Source: Heterocephalus glaber
Taxonomy: Eukaryota > Chordata > Mammalia > Rodentia > Bathyergidae
Direction of reading: 5' to 3'
DNA: 64,000 nt
Assembly (NCBI RefSeq): GCF_000247695.1
Contig: NW_004624732.1
Span: 43,231,428-43,295,427 of the forward strand
The notes below the pieces were generated by a model that was not told where the DNA came from, did no database searches, and saw only the letters and a list, made by a program, of their open reading frames with translations. Shown piece after piece: positions 1-12,246 of the stretch (its first letter is position 1; each line of letters opens with the position of its first letter). The position numbers were made by a program, and so were the translations under genes.

Positions 1-478
1 GTTTATAATAGCTAAAACTGAAGCAGTCCAATTGCCCATCACCTGTAGACTGTATAAAGAAAATGTGTTTTTTTTATAAAATAGAGTATTACTCAGCCAT
101 AAAAAATGAGAAATTAGAGATATTTATAGCTAAATGGATGCACATTGGGGCGATACTCTTAAGTGATATAAATAGGACACACATGTGTAAATAGAACTAA
201 AATGTATAATAGATAATGTGAAATAGGAAGAAGGGCAAAGCGGAATTGGAAGTGGGAAGGGTAGGGGAATGGAAAGAAGTGAATGGAGTTAATATGAGAA
301 AATGAAACAATGGAAACAAAGTCTTTGTAAATAAGGAGGGTTGCGGGCGTTGAACGGAGGGCAGGGGAAGGGGGAAAAAATAAGAACCAAGAGAGATTAT
401 GTAAAGGTGCAAATTTCCAATGATAAAGTCATTATTTTGTGTACCTAAAATGTACCAATAAAATTAATTTTTTAAAAA
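1..478 (+). mobile_element. L1 LINE, 3' end (ORF2 end and 3' UTR)
   Basis: The first 180 bases resemble the end of L1 ORF2 (an ATTACTCAGCCATAAAAAATGA motif, then AAATGGATGCACATTGGGG). A purine-rich 3' UTR follows with GGGAAGGGGGAAAAAATAAG, ending ATGTACCAATAAAATTAATTTTTTAAAAAAG. The same tail recurs at 11465-11577, which supports one L1 subfamily. The 5' part lies outside the window. Confidence 0.8.
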
Positions 479-1984
479 AGGTCACACTAGCTGGAAAAGT
501 AACTTATCTTGAGTGTGCAGTGAACCCAGAAAACATGCAACATACAAAGCAGCAGCTCACAATGTGATACCTATTCATTCAGTTTTGTGGAAAACTTCAG
601 GTGTTGCAGAAATGTTATTGCATTGTCATTTTCTGTACCAAGCCCTGAAAAATGAGAAACACACACTGCGTTTGACTGAAAGCCCAAAAGAGACAAAATG
701 TTTTCAGAAGTATGTACATCATAGCCTACTAATTTGGGCTCATAATCCCTTCTCTCCAATTACATTCCTGGACATGTTTTTCAGTTTCTTTGCATAGAAT
801 AACCAGCACACCACATTGCTCAGAACAGCTCACGGGAAGTAGCATTCCTGAGTAGAGATCACACCCATCTCCGCAGAGCTGGCCAGTGCTTCCGAAGAAC
901 CACATGATTCCTCAGCCTTAATATGCTTCATTATAAATCCTTTACCTGCCTTTAAGCGCTTTTCATCAAAGCCATTTTTAAGCTGAAGCTGAGGACCAAA
1001 GAATGCCTTTAACTGAATCCTGAAATAGCTTTTAACCCGAATCTGAGAAAGTGCTTTTAACCTAAAGTGTTTTCCTCCTAGGTACTTCAGCTGGTACCTA
1101 GCACTCAGCATTAGTGGCTTTGAGAACACCCTGAAGACCCAAATGAAAGAGACTCCATTACAGATATTCAAACCTGTTATACTAATATATTACAGGCAAT
1201 ATTTAAAATCATTAAGCAGTTTTACTCAAACTAAATTTGAGTCTTTCCTTATCGAGCTATGCATTCATGCAAATAAATTGAATTCTTACCACCTGGGATT
1301 CTAACAAATCTATACAAATATTGGGAAAAAGACAATCTTCTCTACTTGATTTTATTTAAATTGGCAATGAGTGAAAATTTTTACACTTTCTATACCTGAA
1401 GACAATCTTTCAACTCTCACCAATCACTGAATGACATGTCCAGCTTTAGTTCCTATTAGTTGGGCTTAAAGGATAAACTAAATCATTTAAAATTACTTCA
1501 ATCAATTACATGAATAAATTTTATGCATCAAATTTTCTCCTCAGACTTGTCTCTCAAACAAAAATAAAAATACTGACTTCACAGTAGTGTTAACCTCTCA
1601 ATAAAGTTTTTCATTAGTAAAGAAAGTGACAACATAATTGATACAAATTTTAACTGCAGATTAATTACACAATCGAACAAGTAAATTCCATGGATGGTAT
1701 TCTATTTAAAGGATATAAAGAATACACAAATATGGGAGAAGTTAGCAAACTTTGACATTTTCGAATTTTAAAAACACTTGCCATTTCTTTACTGTTCTGT
1801 TCATAATTCAAATGAGGTAAAAATAGAAATCAAAAACATAAAATATCAACTCATAATGCAGGTAGTCTTTGCTAAATGAAATTTTGCCACAGTAATCATC
1901 CAAAATGTACTGAACTAAAATATTTTTCCCTCACAATCAATCATTTTACTATCTTTGGATTAAAAATAAAAACAGCAATAATAC

Positions 1985-2100
1985 TTTTTTTTTGTAGAAA
2001 GGATCTCATCACGTTGCCCAGTCTGGCCTTGAATTCACAATCTTCCAATCTCAGCTTCCAGATTAGCTGGGATTACAAGTGTGTACCATAATGTCTGGCT
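1985..2100 (-). mobile_element. B1 SINE (7SL-derived), minus strand
   Basis: Poly-T at the left, then text reading as the reverse complement of a B1: GTTGCCCAGTCTGGCCTTG and AGCTGGGATTACAAGTGTG, ending in CTGGCT. It is about 115 bp long and diverged. Confidence 0.8.
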
Positions 2101-2869
2101 GAAATTACACTCTTTTAAATTGTTTTCTCTCATTTATTTTTAACCTATCATTCATTCATATAAGTATTCATTAAGAAAATAGAAAACATATAGTAAATGA
2201 ATAAATACACATATAATGAAAATGCAGTTACTGTAACCTACTGTGTAAAAATTCTTTCACATTGAATATTATTTTCTCCTTTCTTCTACTTAATAACTTT
2301 CTATTTATTTGGGTCATTTCAGCTCGGCTACCAATGCTATGAAGCTCTCTCTGGCTTCCTTTTCTCAGTTAGTCCTCTCTTCTCTTTACCCCAAAGGTCT
2401 AATTTCATTATTTTCAAATTTTCCCACTGGAAGGTGACCTCTAACTGATGACCAGAGACCATCCTATTCAACCCTGTGCTGCCTGTGAAGTTACTGCCTT
2501 GAAAGAGTAAGGAAAGAAATAAAGCCAGACCCAAAAGCGTTCAGTGATATTAGAATAGTAATTTGTTTCCAGCTTCTTATTCCCCTGTGTTGAAACCCAT
2601 GCCACTGGCTTCTCCTTTGGTGGGACCTGCTCTTCTCCCCAACACCAGTCCTTGGGCTTTGTTTTTCTTTTCCTACTCATTCTCAGACTATTGGATACTA
2701 CTCAAACATTCCAGGGCTGAAATATTCCAGTCATATGGTTTCAAATTCTATCTACAGGATGATGCTCTCCAAACTTAAAAAGTCAGCCTCGCACTCCAGA
2801 CTTGCATATTCAGATATCTATTTGACATCTCCTTGGGTGCTTGGTAGACATCTCAGATGTATCCAGAGC

Positions 2870-3650
2870 AACCCTTGAGTCTCCGGCTCCCACGTGCTCT
2901 CTATTTCAGGAAATACCACAGGCATGTGCCAGCTGGAGTCACCCTCCACTCTAACTCCGTCTCTTTCACTTCCATCAGCAAATCCTGCCTAAAAATATAT
3001 TCTAAATGCAACCACTTTTAGTCATTTCCGTTATTACCATCCTTCCCCAAGCATCATAATCTCCTTGTAGGATATTTCTTTAGCCCCTTGATTGGCTTCT
3101 CTGCTACTCACCTTAACTCCCTCGGTCTTAGTCCCCACACAGCAAATAGGGGGATCGGATCATTTAAATATACAAATCACATCATGTCACTCTCCAATTC
3201 AATAATCTCCAATTCCTTAGAAGAAAAACATTTTAAATATTATTTAGCGTCCTTCCTGTGACTGATAAGGTCCTACCTAATCTGGCTCCAGGCTCCCTTT
3301 TCCATTTCATCTGCAACCACACTCCTCTTGTGCTGTCCACTGGAGACACACAAGCCTTCTTGCTCCTCTTTCCAAGGTACCCAGCCTTTCCCTGAAGCTT
3401 GTGCACTTGCCTCTCCCTTCTGCAGTTACGTAGCTCAGGTTTTCACTTCAAATGGTCTCTGCCCAAATGCCGTTGCTTAAGTGGCATCTTTTCAGGCAAC
3501 CCACTAGCTTTCCGCCTTGATTTATTTCTCCATAGCACTTATTGCCACCTAGCTTTGTATTACAGGTGAAGGTCCTTGTGAAGGTCTTGTTCCTCTCATT
3601 TACATATATAAGCAGCTTGGAGATAGAGTGTCATTTTTCTACTCTATGCC
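2870..3650 (+). mobile_element. L2 LINE 3' region fragment
   Basis: Degenerate match to the L2 3' region: CACTCTCCAATTCAATAATC, then CCTACCTAATCTGGCTCCAG, then CTTGTGCACTTGCCTCTCCC, then CTCCATAGCACTTATTGCCA. The order of these landmarks follows the L2 consensus as I remember it. The edges are approximate. Confidence 0.65.
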
Positions 3651-3739
3651 AAGAGGCATCGAAAGCATTCCTAGTGGAATAGATGGGATGGGTGGAAGAA
3701 TCACCTGATCAAACATTCTCTCCACTGTTGCCATTCTAA

Positions 3740-3809
3740 GGTGTGTGTATGTGTGAGAGAGAGACGGAGAGAGTGAAGGGGGAAGAGAGGGAGGAGAGAG
3801 AGAGATTGA
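3740..3809. repeat. GT then GA-rich low-complexity tract
   Basis: GTGTGTGTATGTGTG followed by imperfect GA repeats and GGGGGAAGAGAGGGAGGAG. A simple repeat on the purine strand. Confidence 0.85.
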
Positions 3810-5009
3810 CACAGTTGTTGCCTAGAGGGGACAAATACGGCATAATTTTGTACTCATCTCATTTGGTTAATCTACTCTTTATTTAGGATACAGATTTCCT
3901 CCTGGTTTATATACTCAACAAAATACCTGTTTCACTAACCAGAACAAATTTGAGTTGAGATCTATTTCCGTGAGGCTTTAGGAGTGAAAAGAAAGGGCCG
4001 AGGTTTACTTCGCGGAAGGATGTTGAGAGAGAAACTGAAAGTCTGTACTGGTGATGGCTTCTGGTACAAAGAGAAAAAAAGAGAAAAAGTCAACACGGAC
4101 TGCGGAGAACTCCGCTACTCTGTGGGGGTGGCAGTTGCCGCATCCCTGAAACTCATCTCTGGGCTGCTCTTCCTGAAGGATGCTATCCCTACAGCCAACT
4201 GTTCTTCTAGTGGAAGCTGCAGAATTTCACTACACTTGTTTGGAGATCTTCATAATCATTTAGGCAAATCTTCCCCAGGACCATATTTCCATAGTAGAAA
4301 TTGTCATTATCTGCCAGAAACTTTAGAATTGTTAGGTTTGGTGAAAGGCAAAATATGAATAAACACGTGAGAGAAAACTATACACAGAAGTGCATATAAT
4401 TGGTATCTTCTATTTATTTAGATTCCAAACTACTCAAAAGTTAAAGTAATTAAGCTTTTACTTAGAGGTGCCTTTTATGAGGATACAATCATAACTAAAC
4501 AAGGCAATGCAAACGGTTTACTTTCATGGTACATTGGAAGTTTAGTAGAGAATTAGCCCAGATTTTTATATTTAAGTTTTTAAAAAGCGGTAGCTGATAT
4601 TCTTAATAAAAGTTCTGAAGCATCCATAAGATCATTCAGTACTTTCTGACACACTTACTATATAATTAACACAGCAGTATTCCAGCATTATGCATGTTTC
4701 TGTATCTCAATTTGCAGACATAAGCTATCCTATAAACTGCAATACATAAGTCATCCATTCAGATAATCTCATAAAGTTTTGACCAACTCTATGATTGGAG
4801 TTCGTAGTTTAACTTTTAAAGGAGATGAAGTGAAGTGGCATGGATAGAATTGGAGGAAAGACAAAAGATGAGAGGACAAATATTCATTGACATGCAACCT
4901 GAAAGTTGTGACCTGGAAAACTACTGTCAAAAGAAAAAAAAATAAGTTGCCATGTGTAGTCTAAAATCAAAGGATGAATTCAGCTCAACCGCTCAAATCA
5001 CTCATGTTG

Positions 5010-5113
5010 AGAGAATATTTTTTTTTTGGTTCCAGGGATTGAACTCGGGTCCTTTTGCTTGCTCAAGCAGGCAGCGAGACCACTGAGCTAAATCCCCGTC
5101 CCAAGAGAATATT
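5010..5113 (-). mobile_element. ID-type SINE, minus strand, with target duplication
   Basis: Poly-T at 5018-5028 followed by GGTTCCAGGGATTGAACTCG and CCACTGAGCTAAATCCCCGT, the reverse complement of a tRNA-derived ID SINE. A perfect 10-bp direct repeat AGAGAATATT flanks it (5010-5019 and 5104-5113), which marks L1-mediated retrotransposition. Confidence 0.92.
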
Positions 5114-6663
5114 ATTTTTCCCTTCCAGTATCCACTGCCTCTCCCCTATAGGAAATTAGTGAGAAGTGATGTGTCCACGTGTGAAACATTTCCATGAAGA
5201 AAAAGAAATCCAAGAGATTGTTTCCCTACTATTTTCTCCCTACTATGAAAGCAATAAGGGTTATCTTTTTTCTTCTCCCTGCCCATTTCATATAACATAA
5301 TCTCAATCAATGGGCTATTCTTTACTGGAACGTCCAATCTCGAGCAGTTGATAATTAGAAATCCCTATCTCTGTGCTGGCATGGTACCGGTGGTGACGAT
5401 GAAATTAGTACCCTGCCCTGGCTCCTGTAGTTACCAAGACAGGTTCCCCCTGATTCCTAGTTCATGGATCTCCAGTGCATCTTAATTTCTCAACATCTGA
5501 AAGACGGGTCCCCAACCTGTAGTAAATTCATTGAGTTCCTCCCTGTCTCCACCCCTCAATTTCAATCAGATAAACTCTCCATTGCTTGATATAGCCAGTG
5601 TGGCTGTGTTTTTCTGTTGCCTGCAGCCTAAAATCTTAACCAACATACTTCATTACCAAGGTAATTGCCTGGCTTGCTTGTGTAGCTGAGCAGTCTGGTT
5701 TGCTGTTACTTTTTTTAGCTTGCTGTATATTCCTCATGTGTGTATAGTCTTGGTTGCTTTGTTCTTCCTTTTTTATAATTTACTAGACTAGCTGCAATGG
5801 CCCTTTCTCCGGAAAGCAGAATAACATCATCTTGAAAAGCATGTGGAGAGTGTCTCCTGGGTAAATGATGATAACACCGTCACATTATTTGAACATTTAA
5901 CTGCCTTTATTGAGTAGTTCTCCTCGTAGTTTTGATTCATTTGGAATCTAACTGACAAAGATCCCATTACTGAGTGTTCTTTCCATAATTTGTCAAAAAT
6001 ATATAGCAGTGATGAGGAAGGATGAAGCTAATTTGTAATCTGGGAGATTTAACCTGGTTATGCTGAGGAACTAACTGAATCGGTCAAAAGTTTGAGAGCT
6101 TAAAGATTAAAAACCACTATTCTCTACTTAAACTCTAATTCATTATGTAAACAACATGATTTATACGTGCAGTCATGTGGAAGGTCTATTTATTTTTCTC
6201 ACCAAAAGATGCTTTCAAAGAAAAATTGAGACAATGGATTTTCTCCAACCAATGTGTTGCCTGCCACCCCCGGAATAAGCACTGAAGTGGCAGGGCAAAG
6301 ATATAATGATCACTCTTGCCAAGGCCATAGGAGCCTGCAGAGGAGTCCAAAAATATTGGCACCCCTAGCAAGAGGTATTTTCTAAATTTAAAAAATCAGT
6401 TGTTAAGAGAGGAAGAAAAGATTGCTAGTGAGCCCACAGGTAAGAATTTAAGTAGGGAGTTAGGAGCTCAGGATTCTGGGAATGCTCCCTTTTTGGGAAT
6501 ACCGTAAGAAAGAAGAAAATAGAAATAATCCTTAATGTTGTGTCAAGATGGCAGGCATGGGAATTTCAGGGGCAAAGCTGGTTCATTAATGCTTGCCAAG
6601 GAAACAGAATACTTTCTCTCTGCCTCCTGCTGTCTACACTATTTTAAAATAGATGGCTTTAAG

Positions 6664-6810
6664 CTAGGTATGGGGGTGCACGCCTGTAATCCTATCACTT
6701 GGGAGGCTGAGGTAGGAGAGCTGTGCGTTCAAGTCCTGCCTGGGCTGCACAGTGAGCTCAAGTCTGGCCTAAATTACATTTTGAGACCTTGTCTCAAAAA
6801 TAAATAAAAT
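6664..6810 (+). mobile_element. B1 SINE, plus strand
   Basis: CTAGGTATGGGGGTGCACGC, then CTGTAATCCTATCACTTGGG, then AGGCTGAGGTAGGAG, then TTGAGACCTTGTCTCAAAAA. The order matches a B1/Alu-type monomer with an A-rich tail. Confidence 0.9.
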
Positions 6811-7057
6811 AGAAAAGATGGTTTTATGTTTCAAACACATTCCTATAATGCAATGGAGTTTGTTATATCAAACTCTGTACTGTGTCCGAGATTGGTAATT
6901 GGCAATTCTACAATCACACTGAAATTTGGAAAGACATTTTAGCTAAATCTCTATGATCTACTTTTGTAGGATAGCGCTTCTTAGTTTGCAAAACCATTTC
7001 CTGTGCATCACCAGTTCTTCTTAGTTAAGTAATTTATTAATTTATGTTGAAAGCTAA

Positions 7058-7500
7058 TGTTGTAGTCAAGATTCTTTCCTTTGCAATTGATAGAAACTTG
7101 TATCAACTGCAAAAGTAAGACTGAAATTCATTTGATTTCTTAATTGAAAAGTCTAAGGGATAAGGATATCTTCAGGCATGACAGGCTTAAGGGACACTCA
7201 GTGCCATGAAGTCCTTTTTCTCATCATTCAGCTGTTTTCCACTCTGTTGGCTCTATTTTCCAGTATGTCTTTGCAGAAGTGACAACACGTTTTCTAGAAA
7301 CTGAGACCCTCATCCTCATAGTTTAATATCTCCTGTAGAAAGACAGCTCCTCTCTCCCAGAAGCACCAGAAAAAAATCATAGGATTTACTTGATAGAAGC
7401 TATATGTGCTATGTATTTGTGCCTGGACCAACTGCTGTGGCCAAGGAGAAGGAGTTTATTGCTGAAGCCAGAGATGGTGACCTAAAATACCTAAAATAAA
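7058..7500. repeat. Old interspersed repeat, family not assigned (copy 1)
   Basis: It shares layout with 60875-61330: AATTGATAGAAACTTGTATC, then an AAGTCTAAGGGATAAGGATA block, then a CAGGCTTAAGGGACACTCAG block, and a late GGACCAACTGCTGTGGCCAA. This looks like an ancient LTR or DNA element, but I cannot name the family with confidence. Confidence 0.4.
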
Positions 7501-7855
7501 TGGCAGCAAAATGAGACACCGAATGTCCTAGCATTAAGCCAAGGTTTGGGATTTTGATGTTCTTGTTGTTGCTCTGGTTAGAATAGATGCAGGGACAGCA
7601 AAACCAGTGAGGTCGACTGTAATCTTCTCATCCAGTGTCTTTGGAAAATGACTACCATTGAACCATTTTTTCAATCCTAGCCTTTCCTTTTGTGATTGTA
7701 ATGCCCCTCTTGAAACCTTATGGCCAATGCTATGTGCAAGTTCTAGTCAAGTTAATTGGGTTGCAGTAAACAGAAAACAACTTAAAAGACTTCAGTTCAA
7801 AAGGACCTCATGGTACCTTATTACATAGGCACTGCAAGTGCCATGGCTAGGGTAT

Positions 7856-7986
7856 AGAAATACTGGAGTGGCCAGGGATTTAGCTCAGTGGTTCTGGCAC
7901 CTGCCTCACAAGCGCAAGGTCCCGAGTTTGATCCCTGCTACCAAAAAAAAAAAAAAAAAAAAAAGATTTAAAAGAAATAATGGAGT
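7856..7986 (+). mobile_element. ID-type SINE, plus strand, with target duplication
   Basis: GCCAGGGATTTAGCTCAGTG starts at 7871, with a tRNA-like B-box CGAGTTTGATCCC and a 22-nt poly-A tail at 7943-7964. The flanks are near-identical 14-mers: AGAAATACTGGAGT (7856-7869) and AGAAATAATGGAGT (7973-7986). Confidence 0.93.
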
Positions 7987-9109
7987 TAGGTATTCATTAA
8001 AAAGTCAGGAGCTGAGGGGTATCTCTTCCATTTGCTCCTCTTCAAATTGATTTTTGCATCCACTCTGTCATTGCACATAACCATCTTCCCAAAAGGTTTC
8101 CCAAGTCCTCAGTGGCAAAATCAAGGCAGATTTACAGGCCAAATTGCTAAGATAACAATCTCAGTCCCTCAGTATATAAAATCTAAGCTTCTTGGAGGGA
8201 GCACTGTATTAATCCAACTTTGGTCACATGACCAGTTTTGATTCAGTTAGATTAATGTGAGAGACTCAGCTTTTGTACTCCACATTCACATCTTCTTGGG
8301 TGAATCCAGAAAGTTTTAAGGAAGGAGGTGAGTAAGAAGAAAAGTTTTGGTTTTGCTGGTAACTGCTAAGAGCAACCATCTCTCCTCTAATGAAGTGCAG
8401 TGTATTTAGAGCCCTTTCTCCCAAAGGCCCTGTGTGGTAAGGTGGGAGAGAGGGCTTTTCTTCATCAGGGACTGCCTGCCTGCACTTTCACGGTCTGCCC
8501 AGTAAGTGGCAGTAACGCTCCTCCCCACTTTGGGCATCACACCCACCAAAAATAGTGCGCCGGATCCCCTCTTCCTAGCAATCAAAAATACATGGCAGCT
8601 GAAATTCTGTCCTGTCCACCCTAGTCAAGATTCTTCTCAAGACTTATGTGCCCCAATAGCTAATCTCTCCGCCTTATTCTTTTCAACGCCAAAGTGTTTA
8701 AAAGTCTATTTGCTCTGACTTTACGTCCTTGCCTGCTTTTCAAAGCTGGACCACAACCATCTGATCTGCTTTTCAGTTTCATCCTTCTGCTAAAACCATT
8801 TTCCCTACGACCCCTATATCCTTGTAATTGCCCAAATCTAAGGAGCAATTTTGATGTTACCTTTCATCACCATTCTGCTGCATCTGAAATGCTTCTCTTA
8901 GCGTCTAAATTCCAAGCTCTGTTCTTCAAACCTTTGGGTTACTGCATTTGAAAGTCACCTTGGCCTAGTGAATTGTCTCACCTCCTGCATGCACCTACCA
9001 AAACCCACAGAATCACCCTTCCCTCCGTTTCAGGTTCTTTGCCTCAGTTTACAACCTCATCCTCCCACTTTCATCCCCAGACCCGGATGCTCTGTGACTT
9101 CACGTAAAT

Positions 9110-9212
9110 GACGGACTCAGTCTTCTCTTGGGTAAAACAAAAATGATAATATTATCTACCACCAATCTTTGAGGATTGGTGTGAACATTAAATATGTTAG
9201 AATATACAAATG
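9110..9212 (+). mobile_element. MIR SINE fragment
   Basis: Reads GACTCAGTCTTCTCTTGGGT, then AAAATGATAATATTATCTAC, then TTGAGGATTGGTGTGAACAT plus TAAAT. This parallels the MIR block that contains the fragments CTGTAAAATGGG, ATAATA and GAGGATTAAAT. The copy is decayed. Confidence 0.55.
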
Positions 9213-9572
9213 GTCCCCCCATTTCTGATGGTTCAATTTAACATTTTTTAACTTTATAATGGTTCAAAAGCAATTTGAATTTAGTAAAAGCAATACTTCA
9301 GAGTAAAAGCAATAATTCAGAGTTCGAATTTTGATCTTTTCTAGGCTATGTAGGGTGATACTTTATTGAAATTCTGGGCAGCCACAGTGAAGCACAGCTC
9401 CTAGTCAGCCACACAACCCTGAGACTAAATAATTGGTACTTGGTAGTGTACTATGTTGCTGAGCTTTGGTATTCAGCAGGGCAGGTGCAGTAAATGCATT
9501 TTACTTACAATATCTTTATGGTACAATGGGTTTATTGGGTTGTAAATCCATCATAAGTGCAGGAGCATGTAT
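9213..9572 (-). mobile_element. Tigger/pogo-like DNA transposon fossil
   Basis: Read on the minus strand it begins ACATGCTCCTGCACTTATGA and continues with AATAAACCCATTGTACC. Landmarks on the plus strand include GCTCCTAGTCAGCCACACAA and ACTATGTTGCTGAG. These fit a nonautonomous primate/rodent-shared Tigger-type element I recall, including its internal CAGCTCC(T/C)AGTCAGCCAC motif. The subfamily was not assigned. It contains a 19-bp tandem duplication at 9283-9320. Confidence 0.6.
9283..9320. repeat. 19-bp tandem duplication
   Basis: AGTAAAAGCAATACTTCAG (9283-9301) is followed directly by AGTAAAAGCAATAATTCAG (9302-9320), with one mismatch. Confidence 0.95.
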
Positions 9573-9789
9573 AGAAAGTACTTTGAACCATTTGTGGCTT
9601 AGTACAAATACACAATAAATCTTCACTGTTACTTGAGGTAATAGATTTGATCACATTCTGCTGTGACTATAGGTGAGAGGTATTCTCTTCCCCTAAACTG
9701 AAAAAGACCCTGTGCTGGAGTGGGGGCATTTTCAGGCTACAGTGCAATGTCTGGCTTGGGGTTCTTGTATGAGTCAATCATTGTTTTCA

Positions 9790-9846
9790 CTTTTTACAAG
9801 GCCCAGCCTATGGTAGGACTCACTAAATATTTGCTGAATTAAATTG
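9790..9846 (+). mobile_element. L2 3' end remnant
   Basis: CCCAGCCTATGGTAGGACTC followed by ACTAAATATTTGCTGAATTA. This matches the typical L2 tail (CACATAGTAGGCACTCAATAAATATT-like). Short and old. Confidence 0.5.
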
Positions 9847-10129
9847 GGTAGAGTTGAATTGATCTAGAGAAAATACAAGATAAGTGTCATAGTAATGGGT
9901 GAGTCAAAAAGTTTTAATTTTAAGATGTAAACAATTCTCTTTGGGATTCTTGCTTAGAATTAAATCAAAGCTAAGGGCATAACTCCACATCCTTAGCAAA
10001 TTTAGAATATTTTTCTTACCGTAATTTGCTCTCCAGTTTCATTTTCTATGTCCTGCCATTCCCTTTGTCTTCATTCTCAGAGCATAGTTTCAGATAACTT
10101 TTCCCCCAAACCTGAATACCCTTTGTCCC

Positions 10130-10525
10130 TGTGTTGGTGTGCTATTGTTGCATAACAAAAACACACAACTTCAGTGTCTATAATAAGAAAGGTTTATCTT
10201 TTGTGTTTCTGTGGATCAGCTAACCTAGGACAGGATTGCCTATGCAGCTCTGCTTTAAGTGTGCGACTGCCTGAGCTTTCACTAAGGATTGACTTCATTT
10301 CTAGTCATATCTTCCTATTCTGGAGCCTGTCGGAAGAAACAGCAGCTTCTCAAGGAAGATCTTCTTTGTGCAACAGCAGACAGGCAAGAGGGTGGGCAGA
10401 AATCCACGGTGCTTCTTCAGGTCTGTTTGTGTCTGATACATTTCCACTCACATTAAATCGTCCCAGGCAAGGCACACGGTCAAGCCCAATATCATTGAGA
10501 TGGGGGAAATAAAAACTGCCCACTT
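10130..10525 (+). mobile_element. MLT1-like (MaLR) LTR fossil
   Basis: GCTATTGTTGCATAACAAAA, then a GGTTTATC block, TTTCTGTGGATCAGC and GGAAGAAACAGCAGC. This is like the MLT1 LTR pattern of GCATAACAAA, TTATTATCTC and TCTGTGGGTCAG. It is a solo LTR-like fragment and is only described here, not reconstructed. Confidence 0.5.
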
Positions 10526-11365
10526 GAATAAATGGGACCTGTAATTAAATGCAAAGAGATGAGTGTACAAATCTAGTTCAGAAAGGACAAAAAATTGTGG
10601 TGATTCTAACAATGATCTTGATTCTGGTATTCACCACAATTTTCTAGGTAATCCTGTGTTCCTTTTAGTTAATCTCTTAGTGTTTTGTCTTTCCCACTCT
10701 GTGCCTTCACCCATTTTCTTTAAAAAGTTTACCAAGTAAACTTCCTTAAGACAAACTGTGATTGTTATACACAATTGACTTAAAAATCACAGCAACTTCC
10801 TAATATCATACCTTATTGTTTAGAATGCTTTTGGTTGCTTACGATGGAAAGCAAGTTAATAATTACTTATGTCTTACAACAAGAAATTTAAAGAAAGCAT
10901 TTTACGATTGGTTTAAGTCAGGTTTGTTGTTGTATTATCAAAATAGCTTCTATCCTCAAGCTTGCCTCATGGTGACAAGATTGCTACAATAGCTCCAAGC
11001 ATCACATCATTACAAGGTGATCTTCAAAATTGGAAGAATAAGGATAAAGGCTTTCCTTAAATTCCTTTCTCCTTTTTCAAGGAAGAAAAAAAAAAAGCCC
11101 CGTAGCTTTCCCACTCACTTCTTTTTACATTTCATTGACTAGCCTACCTAATCACCCAGAGATCCAACAATAGAGGTAGAAGTTAATGCAGGTCATTTCC
11201 AAGTTCCGTCTTGTGATGAATTCTAACAAGAAAGAAGTTAGAAGAGGAATGGCTTGTATACAGGAGATCAGTGATGTCTGCATACTTTCAGATAACTTAG
11301 CCTATTTGATAAAAAGTAACACACTTCATAGCGCTATCTTTGTCTTCTTTTTAAATTTTTATTTA

Positions 11366-11451
11366 TTTATTTTTTTGCAGTACCAGGGATTGAACTCAGG
11401 AGCTTGCGCTTGCAAGGCAGGTTAGGCACCACTGAGCTAAATCCCTGGTCC
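11366..11451 (-). mobile_element. ID-type SINE, minus strand
   Basis: T-rich tract, then GCAGTACCAGGGATTGAACT and CCACTGAGCTAAATCCCTGG. The reverse complement is the standard ID unit. No clear target duplication was seen. Confidence 0.88.
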
Positions 11452-11464
11452 TCTTTACCTTCTT

Positions 11465-11577
11465 TGAAAGCTTAATAAGAACCAAGAGAGTATGTAAGGG
11501 TGCATATCTCCAATGATGACTGTCATTACATTGCACAACTAAAATGTACCAATAAAAGGATTAAAAAAAAAAAAGCT
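11465..11577 (+). mobile_element. L1 3' tail, severely 5'-truncated
   Basis: AATAAGAACCAAGAGAGTAT, then TCTCCAATGATGACTGTCAT, then AAATGTACCAATAAAAGGAT and poly-A. Nearly the same as the tail at 383-478, so it is a roughly 110-bp dead-on-arrival L1 copy. Confidence 0.8.
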
Positions 11578-12125
11578 TAATTCATCAAGATTTCTCTAAA
11601 CAAGGAGCAAACATTTCCCGCAATACACCATTCCATTCTTCTTGATGCATGTCTCCCCCATCTTTCCAAAATGCCCTTGTCCTTCTTTCTTACCAGTCGT
11701 CCATCCATCCTTTACTCATTCCTGAGGATTCAGTCCCTCTTGGGGACATCTCCCACAGACACTCAAGGGATTCCGATAACCTCACATTGTGTCTATGCTT
11801 CCCAAGGATAGCATTTTCCATAACTAGGTCTTCTTGCCCATTTACTGAAATTCTGCCCCTCCAACAAGACAGTTTTAGAGGGTAAGGAGTGAATCTTGGA
11901 TTTTTTTTTATTATCAATGCCCAATACGTCTATCTTTATATTACAGAGTAGACACTCTAGATTTTCTTTTCAAATAATTGAGTGAATGAAAGAGGAAATG
12001 TCTTTGTCTCTAGCTTCTTATCTCCACCTATGAAAAATAAATAAAAACAAAGCAAAATTCTGCAAAATTTCATATTCACTTCATTAAAGAATCTAGTTTT
12101 CTTGAATGACCTTTATTTCACAAAC

Positions 12126-12246
12126 TTTCTCTCTTCCTTCTCTTCCCCCTTTCCTTTCTTGTTCTTCCCCTTCCCCTTCATCCTCCTCCTCCTCTTCTTC
12201 TCTTTCTTCTTCTTCCACTTCCACTTCCTCCTCCTCTTCTCCCCCA
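12126..12246. repeat. Polypyrimidine (CTT/CCT)n tract
   Basis: About 120 bases almost free of purines on the plus strand, with CCTCCTCCTCCTCTTCTTCT and related units. The apparent Glu-rich and Ser-rich reading frames across it are low-complexity artefacts. Confidence 0.92.
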
